Assembly: GCA_017527075.1 (NCBI GenBank)
Contig: JAFXQM010000017.1
Coordinates: 1-64,000, forward strand
Source of the DNA: Selenomonadaceae bacterium
Lineage (GTDB): Bacteria; Bacillota; Negativicutes; Selenomonadales; Selenomonadaceae
Direction: 5' to 3'
Length of the DNA stretch: 64,000 bases
Shown: in pieces, positions 28,967 through 36,634 of the stretch
Numbering within the stretch: position 1 is the stretch's first letter
How the letters are laid out: each line of letters starts with the position of its first letter
Notes under the pieces: model-generated
Told to the model about the DNA's origin: nothing
What the model saw: the letters and a program-made list of their open reading frames with translations, nothing else
Database searches by the model: none
Translations under genes and position numbers: made by a program

Positions 28967-29776
28967 ATGAAAATTTTTTACGGCTTAATCGGTTTGATTC
29001 GCGACATCATTGCCAACCGAAAACTTTTGTGGCAGATGACCCGCCGCGATTTCCGCCAACGATACCTCGGCTCTTATCTCGGAATTTTATGGGCGTTCAT
29101 TCAGCCGTCCATCACGGTTTTGATTTTCTGGTTCGTCTTCCAAATCGGTTTCAAATCCGTGCCCGTCAACAACTTCCCGTTTATCCTGTGGCTGGTGTGC
29201 GGAATGTTCCCGTGGTTTTTCCTGAACGAGAGCATTCAAAGCGCGGCGAACTCAGTCATCGAAAGTTCGTTCCTCGTGAAAAAAATTGTCTTCCGCGTAG
29301 AGCTCCTGCCGATTGTAAAAATTATCTCGGCACTGGTCGTGCATATTTTTTTTGTCGCCGTGCTGTTCGCCATGTTCGCGGCTTACGGTTACCCGCCGAC
29401 GATTTACAACCTGCAAATAATTTATTACTTCTTCGCGATGATTTGTCTGTCGCTGGGATTGAGCTGGCTGACCAGTTCGCTGACGGTTTTCATGCGCGAC
29501 ATCCGACAGCTCGTCGCCATGCTCTTGCAGTTCGGATTTTGGGGCACGCCGATTTTTTGGAACTTAAAAATGATTCCCGAACAGTTTCACTTCATCTTGA
29601 AACTGAATCCCGCGTATTACCTCGTCGAAGGTTATCGGCAGAGTTTCATCTATCACGAATGGTTTTGGGAGCACATTTACCTGACGACTTACTTTTGGTT
29701 GCTGACGGCGGCGGTGATGTTCCTCGGCGCATGGTGTTTCAAAAAGTTGCGTCCTCATTTTGCCGACGTGCTTTGA
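28967..29776 (+). CDS. Polysaccharide-export ABC transporter permease (Wzm-like)
   Basis: This 269-residue ABC-2 type permease has six membrane helices and the family motifs RDFRQRYLGSYLGILWAFI near the N-terminus and FWGTPIFWNL near the C-terminus. Such permeases move undecaprenyl-linked O-antigen or teichoic-acid-like chains across the inner membrane. The partner ATPase (Wzt) usually follows directly; here the next gene is on the other strand and no such ATPase is in the window. The operon is manA-methyltransferase-permease. A heptad-repeat element begins one base after its stop. Confidence 0.88.
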   Translation: MKIFYGLIGLIRDIIANRKLLWQMTRRDFRQRYLGSYLGILWAFIQPSITVLIFWFVFQIGFKSVPVNNFPFILWLVCGMFPWFFLNESIQSAANSVIESSFLVKKIVFRVELLPIVKIISALVVHIFFVAVLFAMFAAYGYPPTIYNLQIIYYFFAMICLSLGLSWLTSSLTVFMRDIRQLVAMLLQFGFWGTPIFWNLKMIPEQFHFILKLNPAYYLVEGYRQSFIYHEWFWEHIYLTTYFWLLTAAVMFLGAWCFKKLRPHFADVL

Positions 29777-29829
29777 TAGTTAGGAATTATTTTTTTCATT
29801 CCTCATTCCTAATTCCTCATTCCTAATTG
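29777..29829. repeat. Heptanucleotide-repeat element that extends the HsdR_N-like reading frame
   Basis: TTAGGAA followed by an A/T loop and ATTCCTC/ATTCCTA heptads. Read on the minus strand it encodes the last residues (IRNEELGMRNEKNNS) and stop codon of the gene at 29780-30298, and on the plus strand it follows the permease stop directly. Confidence 0.8.
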
Positions 29830-30298
29830 ACTTGAGCATGTCATGATAATTCGGCGCGTCCTCCAGCTCGATGTATTCGTTCGTGTCCAAGTAAAACCAA
29901 AAGGCTTCGTCGACGTTGGTCAGCAGGCAATAAGTGCAGCCGAGTTTCTCCGCGTAATCGAAAGTTTCATTGAACGCCGCCTCGTCCAGAGGAGTCTCCA
30001 GAGCTTTGCACTCGACGACAGCCAGCGGCCGCAAAATATTTTCTGCGGCGTCGAAGTGCTCGACGACGATGTCGGCGCGGTGACGAAAATTTAATCCGTA
30101 ATACGAGAGCTTCTCGCCGATACGAATCATCTTCTGCGGTACGTCCAGTTCCTGAATCAAATACGGCACGACTCTTTGGCGAACGGTTTCGCGCGGCGTG
30201 ACCGGCACATATTTTTTTCGCACAGGGTCGAAATACGCACTCTGCCCTTCGATTCGGAAAATGTGCGGCGGCAAAAAATCTTTCAGCAAATTCATCAT
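29780..30298 (-). CDS. Type I restriction enzyme R N-terminal-domain-like (HsdR_N) protein
   Basis: This 172-residue stand-alone protein resembles the nuclease-like N-terminal domain of HsdR, a PD-(D/E)XK fold. Candidate active-site residues are Asp in RHRADIVVEHF and the Glu/Lys pair in PLAVVECKALETP. Start ATG 30298 has AAAGGA; a longer in-frame start at 30322 lacks a ribosome site. No methylase or specificity gene is adjacent, so it is not a complete restriction system. The C-terminal 15 or so residues are encoded by a heptad-repeat element, which suggests the element replaced the original gene end. Confidence 0.7.
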   Translation of the reverse strand: MMNLLKDFLPPHIFRIEGQSAYFDPVRKKYVPVTPRETVRQRVVPYLIQELDVPQKMIRIGEKLSYYGLNFRHRADIVVEHFDAAENILRPLAVVECKALETPLDEAAFNETFDYAEKLGCTYCLLTNVDEAFWFYLDTNEYIELEDAPNYHDMLKSIRNEELGMRNEKNNS

Positions 30299-30380
30299 TC
30301 CTTTCTTAGAACCGGTGTTCATAAAGATTGAAAAGTGATACAGTAAATGTATTATGAGAAAAGAGTACGAAACAGACTTA

Positions 30381-30449
30381 GAGCGTGTTGGTAAATTCAA
30401 AATCATTATGTGACGAGGAATTTTTTCGGCTGACGAGGCGCAAGCGCGA
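30381..30449 (-). mobile_element. One end of an IS5-like/MITE element (scar)
   Basis: Beginning directly after TA, GAGCGTGTTGGTAAATTC and the following 50 bp match the reverse complement of the right end of the element at 56814-56965 almost base for base. The match stops at 30449, where an RTX-like tail begins, so only one end is left. It also cuts a short frame that starts at 30354. Confidence 0.75.
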
Positions 30450-30592
30450 CGGCGGATTCGTCGTTCAAAAATTCCAAGCTGACGTTGGCACTCGGCGGCG
30501 GCGGGCACGTCATCTTCAGCGGCGTGAGCAAAAACGATTCGTTCAACATCAATGGCACGAGTTATCACATCAAAGGCTCCAAGTTCAAGTAA
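30449..30592 (+). pseudogene. C-terminal tail of a lost RTX-type secreted protein
   Basis: The open frame reads TADSSFKNSKLTLALGGGG, then VIFSGVSKNDSFNINGT and SYHIKGSKFK, ending at TAA 30590-30592. Its composition and the NDSFNINGTSYHI ending resemble C-termini of haemolysin-type calcium-binding proteins. It has no start and is fused to the mobile-element end at 30449. Its last 8 nt overlap the 3' end of the convergent acyltransferase gene. Confidence 0.6.
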
Positions 30593-31631
30593 AAAATTTT
30601 TTCAGCAAAAGATTTGCGGACAATGTCAACGCGACCGTCGCCGCGTAAAAAATCAGTGCGTTCGGGGCAGTCATCACCAAGCCGAGCTTGCCCAAGCCCA
30701 ACGCCAAATAAGTTATCACGAACGGATGCGCCAGGTACACGAAGTAAGAATTCTTTCCGAGCACACTCAAAAATTTTTTCAACGATTCGGGCAGCCGTCC
30801 GAACTGAAAGAGCGTGAACAAAAAAATCGACGCGGCAATCGTGTAAAAAATTCCCGCCGGCGAAAGTTGATGAGCAGTGTTGACCGCCGCCTCCGCCGAA
30901 AAATTTTTCACGCCGATTAAAAAATAATAATGACTCAGCAAAATTATCAGCGAGAGCAAAAACGTTCCGCTGATAAATTTTTTTTGCGCCGCGCACCACG
31001 CGAAAAATTTCTGCGAGTGAACCGCCAGCACTCCGCCCAACACGAACACGAACACGTAATGCAGCACCAGCCAATTTAATCGCCACTTCCAAAAAAGATT
31101 TTCCGACGCGCCCGCACAATAACTCGACCAATAATCGAACGCGACCTGCGCGGCCAGCAGAAAAATCATTCGCGCGGGCGTCATGCGCTTGACCAAAAAA
31201 ATCCACAGCGGCATGAGCAGATAAAACCAAATCAAAATCACGAGGAAGTAAAGATGATATTTCGCCAGCCCGAAGAAATAAATCTCCGCCGCGTAATCCA
31301 AGTCGGGGAAAAGTTGCCAGCCGTAAAAATGATTGTCGTGCACCAGATAAAACGTCGACCACAGCAAGTACGGCACGAGCACAGCTTTGAATCGCCGCCG
31401 CAAAAATTTTCCGTAACTGAACGGCTCCGACAAATCCATCCGATAAAAAAGTCCGAACGCCGAAATAAAAAAGAAAATCGGCACGCTGAAGCGCGAGACG
31501 ATTTCAAAGAGCGCGACCAGATGAATGTTGGGTGTGGGGTTGAGCAAATACTGCGAGCCCGTGTGAATCGCCACGACCCCCGCCATCGACACGCCGCGAA
31601 TGTATTCGATTGAGTTGAGCCACGGTTTCAA
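30585..31631 (-). CDS. Membrane acyltransferase, acyltransferase-3 (OafA) family
   Basis: This 348-residue protein has about ten membrane helices and an N-terminal block SIEYIRGVSMAGVVAIHTGS typical of family 3 acyltransferases (conserved R and H), followed by SVPIFFFISAF. Such enzymes O-acetylate or succinylate surface sugars. Start TTG 31631 has GAGGAG 7 nt upstream; an ATG 33 nt earlier lacks one. It is monocistronic with a promoter at 31674-31701. The C-terminus overlaps an RTX remnant on the opposite strand. Confidence 0.8.
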   Translation of the reverse strand: MKPWLNSIEYIRGVSMAGVVAIHTGSQYLLNPTPNIHLVALFEIVSRFSVPIFFFISAFGLFYRMDLSEPFSYGKFLRRRFKAVLVPYLLWSTFYLVHDNHFYGWQLFPDLDYAAEIYFFGLAKYHLYFLVILIWFYLLMPLWIFLVKRMTPARMIFLLAAQVAFDYWSSYCAGASENLFWKWRLNWLVLHYVFVFVLGGVLAVHSQKFFAWCAAQKKFISGTFLLSLIILLSHYYFLIGVKNFSAEAAVNTAHQLSPAGIFYTIAASIFLFTLFQFGRLPESLKKFLSVLGKNSYFVYLAHPFVITYLALGLGKLGLVMTAPNALIFYAATVALTLSANLLLKKFFT

Positions 31632-31673
31632 AGTTTTTCTCCTCGGCAAAAATTTTTTGTGCAAAGCATCTTA

Positions 31674-31701
31674 ATCTTATTGCGATTCGCGCGCTTGTCA
31701 A
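31674..31701 (-). promoter_or_regulatory. Promoter for the acyltransferase gene
   Basis: On the minus strand a perfect TTGACA (31701-31696), a 16-nt spacer and TAAGAT (31679-31674) lie about 40 nt upstream of the TTG start. Confidence 0.6.
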
Positions 31702-31781
31702 GTGTCCGCCGCCGTCCGTGAGATTATAACCGTTCGACCCTTTGGTATTTTTCAGCAAGCAGAGCTTTTCTAGTCAATCGC

Positions 31782-31824
31782 AAAAAAAAAATCCCCCGCC
31801 GCTTTGGCAGGGGAAAATTTTTTC
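31782..31824 (-). terminator. Terminator of the thiol-redox operon
   Basis: On the minus strand CCCCTGCC, loop AAAGC and GGCGGGGG are followed by nine T, just after the gpx gene. Confidence 0.85.
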
Positions 31825-31838
31825 GTCACGGAAAATTT

Positions 31839-32384
31839 TTAGAGGAGAGCCTCAATGTCTTTGGCAATGGCAGCGGGCGTGGTCGTCGGCTCGAAGCGTG
31901 CAACAACTTCGCCGTCGCGATTAACGAGGAACTTGGTGAAGTTCCACTTAATGCCGTCGCCTTCAAGGTATTCGGGGAAATTTTTCTGCAGGGCGTCAAG
32001 CAGAGGTTTCGCCACGGGGTGATTCATGTCGAAGCCTTCAAATTTTTTCTGCGCCGTCAGATATTTGAACAACGGCTGAGCATTTTCGCCGCGCACGTCG
32101 CCCTTGGCAAAAATCGGGAAAGTCACGCCGTAGTTGAGCTTGCAGAACTGCTGAACTTCGTCGTTGGTGCCGGGTTCCTGCCCCGCGAACTGGTTGCACG
32201 GGAAGCCGAGAACTTCGAAGCCTTTGTCCTTATAATCGTCGTAAAGTTTCTGCAGCTCCTCGAACTGAGGAGTGAAGCCGCACTTGCTCGCAGTGTTGAC
32301 GATGAGCAGAACTTTGCCCTTGTAATCCGCCAGCGATTTGTCCTCGCCGCGTTTGGTCTTGACCGTGAAGTCGTAAACGCTCAT
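31839..32384 (-). CDS. gpx: Glutathione-peroxidase-like thiol peroxidase
   Basis: This 181-residue protein of the GPx family has the peroxidatic Cys in [11 protein letters not shown], the conserved [14 protein letters not shown] and [14 protein letters not shown] motifs. A Cys rather than selenocysteine is present. Bacterial Cys-type members usually take electrons from thioredoxin or glutaredoxin-like proteins rather than glutathione. It is the last gene of a minus-strand operon trxB, glutaredoxin, glutaredoxin, gpx, with 12-nt spacing upstream, so it probably reduces peroxides with electrons from that chain. Confidence 0.92.
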   Translation of the reverse strand: MSVYDFTVKTKRGEDKSLADYKGKVLLIVNTASKCGFTPQFEELQKLYDDYKDKGFEVLGFPCNQFAGQEPGTNDEVQQFCKLNYGVTFPIFAKGDVRGENAQPLFKYLTAQKKFEGFDMNHPVAKPLLDALQKNFPEYLEGDGIKWNFTKFLVNRDGEVVARFEPTTTPAAIAKDIEALL

Positions 32385-32396
32385 TGAAAATCCTCC

Positions 32397-32630
32397 TTAA
32401 GCACTTGCCAGCAGCTCGTCAATCTTGCGCTTATCGAAGCCCACGACGTAATTCACGCCGTCGATGGTCGTGACCGGCACCGCCAAGTCGCCCGAAATTC
32501 TCTGACACTCTTTGGCAGCCTCTTCGCTCTCTTCGATGTCGCAAGTTTCGTATTCCACGCCGCGTGCCTGAAGATATTTTTTAACCTTATCGCACCACGG
32601 GCAGCCTTGGAACGAATAAACTTTGACCAT
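32397..32630 (-). CDS. Glutaredoxin-like protein (CPWC)
   Basis: This 77-residue thioredoxin-fold protein has the redox motif GCPWCDKV near the N-terminus and the cis-Pro segment VPVTTIDGVNYVVGF. ATG 32630 has GAGGAGG upstream. It is paralogous to the next upstream gene (32644-32877). Placed between thioredoxin reductase and Gpx, it is probably the electron carrier to Gpx or another thiol enzyme, as NrdH-type glutaredoxins accept electrons from thioredoxin reductase. Confidence 0.88.
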   Translation of the reverse strand: MVKVYSFQGCPWCDKVKKYLQARGVEYETCDIEESEEAAKECQRISGDLAVPVTTIDGVNYVVGFDKRKIDELLASA

Positions 32631-32643
32631 AAAACTTTCCTCC

Positions 32644-32877
32644 TCACAAACAAAGCAACTTATCAATCTCCGGCTTGTCGAAGTCAATAACGAAATTTTC
32701 GCCGTCAATCGTCGTGACCGGCACAGCCCACTCGATACCCGTCATCTTCTTGCAAACCTCGCGGGCGGCAGGGTCTTTCTCAATGTCGAACTCCTCGAAC
32801 TCCACGTCCTTGCTCTTGAGGTAACGTTTCAATTTTGCGCAATAAGGACATGACTCCATCGTATAAATTTTTACCAT
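32644..32877 (-). CDS. Glutaredoxin-like protein (CPYC)
   Basis: This 77-residue glutaredoxin-fold protein has the active site SCPYCAKL and the cis-Pro motif VPVTTIDGENFVIDF. ATG 32877 is only 5 nt from the trxB stop. It shares the MVK(I/V)Y start and overall layout with its neighbour at 32397, which indicates local duplication. The CPYC motif is the classic glutaredoxin form. No glutathione reductase or synthase is present in the window. Confidence 0.88.
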   Translation of the reverse strand: MVKIYTMESCPYCAKLKRYLKSKDVEFEEFDIEKDPAAREVCKKMTGIEWAVPVTTIDGENFVIDFDKPEIDKLLCL

Positions 32878-32882
32878 GTCAA

Positions 32883-33812
32883 TCAGCCTCTCAGCTTTGC
32901 CAAAAATTTTTCCGCGAGCAGAGCCGCAGTCGTGCCGTCGGAAGCCGCAGTCGTCAGCTGGCGGATTTCTTTTTCGCGAACGTCGCCCGCCGCGAACACC
33001 CCGTCGATTTCCGTCCGACAATCTTCGCCCGCAGGAATTCTTCCGCTCGCGCTCAACTTCAGCTCGTCCTTGAACAGCTGCGTATTCGGCTCAACCCCGA
33101 TGTTCACGAAGATTCCGTCGACCGCCAAAATTTTTTTCTCGCCAGATTTTTTGTCGAAGACTTCAACTTCCTCAAGCCGACGCTCGCCGCGCAGAGATTT
33201 TATTTCCGTCTGCAACATGATGGTGACTTTTTCATTGGCGCGAAGTTTTTTCTGCGAAACTTCATCGGCGCGGAATTCGGAGCGGTGAATCAGATAAAGT
33301 TTTTTGGCGTACTTGGTCAGGAAATTTGCCGCGTCGACAGCCGCATTGCCGCCGCCCATGACCGCGATAATTTTTCCGTTGTAACCGGCACCGTCGCACA
33401 GCTCGCAGTAGTGGACGCCGCGCCCCGCGAATTTTTTCTCTTCGGGCAACGGAAGCTTGCGCCTGTTCATGCCCGACGCGATTATCACGACGTCCGCCTC
33501 GTAAATTTTTTCTTGCGTCTCGATTATCTTCGGCGAAGACTTGAGCGTGACTTTTTCAATCTCGTCAAACTCGTCGACGACCGCGCCGAAGTTTTCTGCC
33601 TGCGTCTGAACTGTGGAAATTAAATCGCCGCCCTTGACGCTCACGAAACCGGGATAATTTTCAATGTCCGTGGCGTTTGCGATTTGCCCGCCGATAATTC
33701 CGTTCTCCAAAACAAGCGTGTCCAAGTTCATGCGCCCGCAGTAAAGAGCCGCCGTCAGCCCCGCCATGCCCGCGCCGATTATCACCACGTCCTTGTGAAT
33801 GCGTTCCTTCAT
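32883..33812 (-). CDS. trxB: Thioredoxin reductase
   Basis: This 309-residue flavoenzyme is of normal length for low-molecular-weight bacterial TrxB. FAD binding is shown by VIIGAGMAGLTAALY, the redox pair by CELCDG, NADPH binding by VMGGGNAAVDAANFL, and the C-terminal FAD motif by GVFAAGDVREKEIRQL. It heads the operon with two glutaredoxin-like genes and gpx. Its usual partner thioredoxin is not in this window, so it may reduce the glutaredoxin-like proteins. Confidence 0.93.
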   Translation of the reverse strand: MKERIHKDVVIIGAGMAGLTAALYCGRMNLDTLVLENGIIGGQIANATDIENYPGFVSVKGGDLISTVQTQAENFGAVVDEFDEIEKVTLKSSPKIIETQEKIYEADVVIIASGMNRRKLPLPEEKKFAGRGVHYCELCDGAGYNGKIIAVMGGGNAAVDAANFLTKYAKKLYLIHRSEFRADEVSQKKLRANEKVTIMLQTEIKSLRGERRLEEVEVFDKKSGEKKILAVDGIFVNIGVEPNTQLFKDELKLSASGRIPAGEDCRTEIDGVFAAGDVREKEIRQLTTAASDGTTAALLAEKFLAKLRG

Positions 33813-33914
33813 GCCATCACCTCCGCAAAGATTTTACAGGTTGCCGAAAATTTTTTCAAGGGACACTCCGAATGAATCGCGCGCAAAGTTTATACTCCGC
33901 GGGAAATGACAAAA

Positions 33915-34190
33915 CGAGCGGGCGAAAAAATTTTTTACGGCGGTTTCGAGCTCCGAGCGGACGAAAAAATTTTCCGCAGCGTTTTCGAGCTCCGAGCGGA
34001 CGAAAAAATTTTCTGCGGCGATTTCGAGCTCCGAGCGGGTGAAAAAATTTTTCACGGCGTTTTCGAGCTCCGAGCGAACGAAAAAATTTTTCAACGGCAG
34101 TTTCGAGCTCCGAGCGGGCTCAAAAATTTTCTGCGGCGTTTTCGAGCTCCGTGCGGGCGAAAAAATTTTCTGCGCGGGCGAAAAATTTTT
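33915..34190. repeat. 39-bp minisatellite, about 6.5 copies
   Basis: Units start at 33915, 33954, 33993, 34032, 34071 (40 bp), 34111 and 34150 (partial). Each has CGAGCGG, the palindromic run CGAAAAAATTTT and a GGCG...TTTCGAGCTC end. Because 39 is divisible by three, open frames exist on both strands (13-residue repeats such as EKIF..FELR), but no ribosome site supports them. The array fills most of the 448-bp gap between trxB and the kinase gene. It is not CRISPR: units are contiguous, with no spacers. Confidence 0.9.
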
Positions 34191-34220
34191 TTGTACAAAA
34201 TTGACAAGCTGTGTTATTAT
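34191..34220 (+). promoter_or_regulatory. Candidate promoter for the hybrid kinase cluster
   Basis: TTGTAC (34191-34196), an 18-nt spacer and TATTAT (34215-34220) preceded by TGT lie 40 nt upstream of the kinase ATG, directly after the minisatellite. Confidence 0.45.
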
Positions 34221-34260
34221 TGCGGGGAAAATTTTTTTCGGCTGATTGCAGGGGGACATT

Positions 34261-35895
34261 ATGGGCAAAACAACTTTCTTGGGCAAGAAGTATCTGTATG
34301 AAGTCTTGCCCATGCTCAAATGGGTCGCCGAACAAGTTCCGGGCGGATTCTTCGTTTATTCCGCCAAGGAGCCTTACGAACTCTTTTATGCCAACAGCGC
34401 GGTCTTGGACATCTACGGCTGCGAAAATCTCGACGAGTTCAAAGAGCTGACCGGTTACACTTTCCAAGGCATGGTTTATCCCGAAGATTTCGACGCGATT
34501 CAAGAATCAATCGAAGAACAGATTGCTGACCCCGAAAACGACCGCCTTGACCACGTGGAGTATCGAATCACGCGCAAGGACGGACAGATTCGTTGGATTG
34601 ACGATTACGGACACTTTGCGACCTTCCCCGAACACGGCGACGCGTTTTACGTTTTCATCAGCGACATTACCGAGAGGCGGCAGATTCAGGAGGAGAAGCT
34701 GCGCATGGAAATGGAATTGGACAAAGAACGACAGGCGAGCGAAATTAAAGCGGCGTTCCTGTTTAACATCTCACACGACATTTTGACGCCGCTCAACTCA
34801 ATCATGGGCTTCACGGACTTGGCGCGCCGACACATAAACGAACCCGAACTTTTGAAAAATTATCTGGAGAAGGTCGACGAGAGCAGTCGGCAAATGCTTA
34901 CGCTCGTCAATGACCTGCTCGACATGAGCAAGATAACTTACGGCAAGACGCAAGTGCGCAATGAAATTTGTGACTTGGAAGAGCAGGTGCTGGTCGTCGT
35001 CCATGCGTTCAAGCAGCGGGCGGAGGCAAAAAATATTTCTCTCGAATGCGTGACGAACTTGCCGCGCGAATTGGTTTACACCGACGACGTGAACTTCAGG
35101 AAAATTCTTTCGGGTCTCGTCGACAACGCGATTAAGTTCACGCAGCCGGGCGGCCACGTCAAACTCTCCGCCAAAAAGAAAAAAGTTTCCGACGCGGGAT
35201 ATCTCCGCTGTGAATTTATAATTTCGGATGACGGCGTGGGTATGACGCCCGATTTCATGAAACGCATGTATGAAACTTTTGAACGCGAAGAAACCTCCAC
35301 GAAGACGGGACACATCAGCGCGGGGCTCGGTCTTGCCATAACAAAAAAACTTCTCGACGCGATGGGCGGCTCAATCGAAGCCGTCAGCGAAAAGGGCAAG
35401 GGCACGACTTTCACCGTCGGGCTGCCGTTCAAAATTTATCGCGAGGGAGATGAGAATAAAGAGGACGCGCCGATTGAAAAAATTTCCGCCGAAGAAAATT
35501 TCGGGCACAGGATTCTTTTGGTCGACGATATCGAACTCAATCGCTTGCTCGCCGAGACGATTCTGGAGGAGTCGGGCTTTTCGGTCGAAACCGTCGCCGA
35601 CGGTGTGGAGGCTGTCGAAGCTTTCACAAAGCACCCGCCGGGTTATTACGACTTGGTGTTGATGGATATTCAAATGCCGATAATGAACGGGTATGAGGCG
35701 ACGCGCGCGATTCGTGCGCTCGACAGACCCGACGCAAAAGTTTTGCCGATTATCGCGCTCAGTGCAAACAGCCGTGACGAGGACAAGCGCATGAGCATGG
35801 AGAGCGGCATGAACTATCACATTGCCAAACCATTTGACGTCGTGCAACTCATTGCCGCCGTCAACAAATATATTGCCGCAAGGAAAGAACTTTAA
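34261..35895 (+). CDS. PAS-domain hybrid histidine kinase with receiver domain
   Basis: This 544-residue cytoplasmic signalling protein has a PAS domain (about 20-140, with the PAC-like FVFISDITERRQ), a HisKA domain with the phospho-His in FNISHDILTPLNS and an HATPase domain with N box DNAIKF and G boxes SDDGVGM and GLGLAITKKL. A C-terminal receiver has the phospho-Asp in LVLMDIQMPIMNG. ATG 34261 has GGGGGA. There is no membrane segment. It heads a cluster of STAS, RsbW-like and two PP2C genes spaced by 9-13 nt or overlapping, so it probably feeds the partner-switching module. Confidence 0.9.
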   Translation: MGKTTFLGKKYLYEVLPMLKWVAEQVPGGFFVYSAKEPYELFYANSAVLDIYGCENLDEFKELTGYTFQGMVYPEDFDAIQESIEEQIADPENDRLDHVEYRITRKDGQIRWIDDYGHFATFPEHGDAFYVFISDITERRQIQEEKLRMEMELDKERQASEIKAAFLFNISHDILTPLNSIMGFTDLARRHINEPELLKNYLEKVDESSRQMLTLVNDLLDMSKITYGKTQVRNEICDLEEQVLVVVHAFKQRAEAKNISLECVTNLPRELVYTDDVNFRKILSGLVDNAIKFTQPGGHVKLSAKKKKVSDAGYLRCEFIISDDGVGMTPDFMKRMYETFEREETSTKTGHISAGLGLAITKKLLDAMGGSIEAVSEKGKGTTFTVGLPFKIYREGDENKEDAPIEKISAEENFGHRILLVDDIELNRLLAETILEESGFSVETVADGVEAVEAFTKHPPGYYDLVLMDIQMPIMNGYEATRAIRALDRPDAKVLPIIALSANSRDEDKRMSMESGMNYHIAKPFDVVQLIAAVNKYIAARKEL

Positions 35896-35908
35896 AGGAG
35901 ATTGAAAA

Positions 35909-36205
35909 ATGGAAATCAAAAAGGAACAAAACGGAAGCGCATTGACGATTAAGGTTATCGGACGGCTCGACGCGGGCAGTGCGCCCGAACTTTCCAAGGA
36001 ACTGACGACCGCGCTCGACGGCGTGACGGATTTGACGTTTGACTTCGCTCAGCTGCAGTACATTGCCTCGGCGGGGCTCAGAGTTTTGCTCGTCGCGCAG
36101 AAACGCATGAACAAGCAGGGCTCGATGAAACTCATCAACGTCAGCGAACCCGTTTTGGAGGTTTTGGACATGACCGGCTTTGCCAGTTTGATGACGATTG
36201 CTTGA
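35909..36205 (+). CDS. STAS-domain anti-sigma-factor antagonist-like protein
   Basis: This 98-residue single STAS domain is of SpoIIAA/RsbV type. The phosphorylation region reads YIASAGLRVLLVA, with Ser in the place of the usual D-S-S-G serine. In partner switching, a PP2C phosphatase dephosphorylates this protein, which then binds the RsbW-like kinase. Both partners are encoded downstream. The start has AAAGGAG. Confidence 0.9.
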   Translation: MEIKKEQNGSALTIKVIGRLDAGSAPELSKELTTALDGVTDLTFDFAQLQYIASAGLRVLLVAQKRMNKQGSMKLINVSEPVLEVLDMTGFASLMTIA

Positions 36206-36217
36206 TGAGGAATTGTT

Positions 36218-36625
36218 ATGGAAAAAATTACGGTTGAGGCAACGCTCGAAAATCTTCAAACAGTTATCGATTTCGCGACGGAAAGACTCGAAGCGCGCGA
36301 CTGCTCAATGAAGGTCGTCATGCAAACGGAGCTCGTCATCGAAGAAATTTTCGTCAACATTGCCAGCTACGCCTATAAGCCCGAAATCGGTCCCGCGACT
36401 TTTTGCCTTGAGTTTGAGGAAAATCCTGACGCCGCGTTGATGACTTTCATTGACGAGGGCAGACCTTACAATCCGCTCGAACAGGAAGCACCCGACACGA
36501 CTCTTGCGATTGAAGAGCGCAACATCGGCGGCTTGGGAATTTTTCTGGTCAAAAAAAATGTCGACGAAATTTCTTACGAATACTCGGACGGGAAAAATAT
36601 TCTGCGCATGAAAAAATTTTTCTGA
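36218..36625 (+). CDS. RsbW/SpoIIAB-like serine kinase (HATPase)
   Basis: This 135-residue GHKL ATPase has the N box ELVIEEIFVNIASYAY, the G1 box FIDEGRPYNPL and the G2 box NIGGLGIFLVKK. In this family the protein is an anti-sigma factor and/or kinase of the STAS partner. It lies 12 nt after the STAS gene. No sigma factor is in the cluster, so the output may be another protein. Confidence 0.9.
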   Translation: MEKITVEATLENLQTVIDFATERLEARDCSMKVVMQTELVIEEIFVNIASYAYKPEIGPATFCLEFEENPDAALMTFIDEGRPYNPLEQEAPDTTLAIEERNIGGLGIFLVKKNVDEISYEYSDGKNILRMKKFF

Positions 36626-36634
36626 GGTTGCCCG

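Noticed and set aside
30354..30412. Short gene starting MRKEYETDLERVGKF at 30354
   Set aside because: It runs into the mobile-element end after nine codons and stops; it is at most the cut start of a lost gene.
33915..34190. CRISPR array
   Set aside because: Units are contiguous without unique spacers and no cas genes are present.
33906..34319. Open frames on both strands over the 39-bp repeats (for example 33906-34301 plus)
   Set aside because: They arise because the unit is a multiple of three; no ribosome site or recognisable domain, and they run into the kinase gene.
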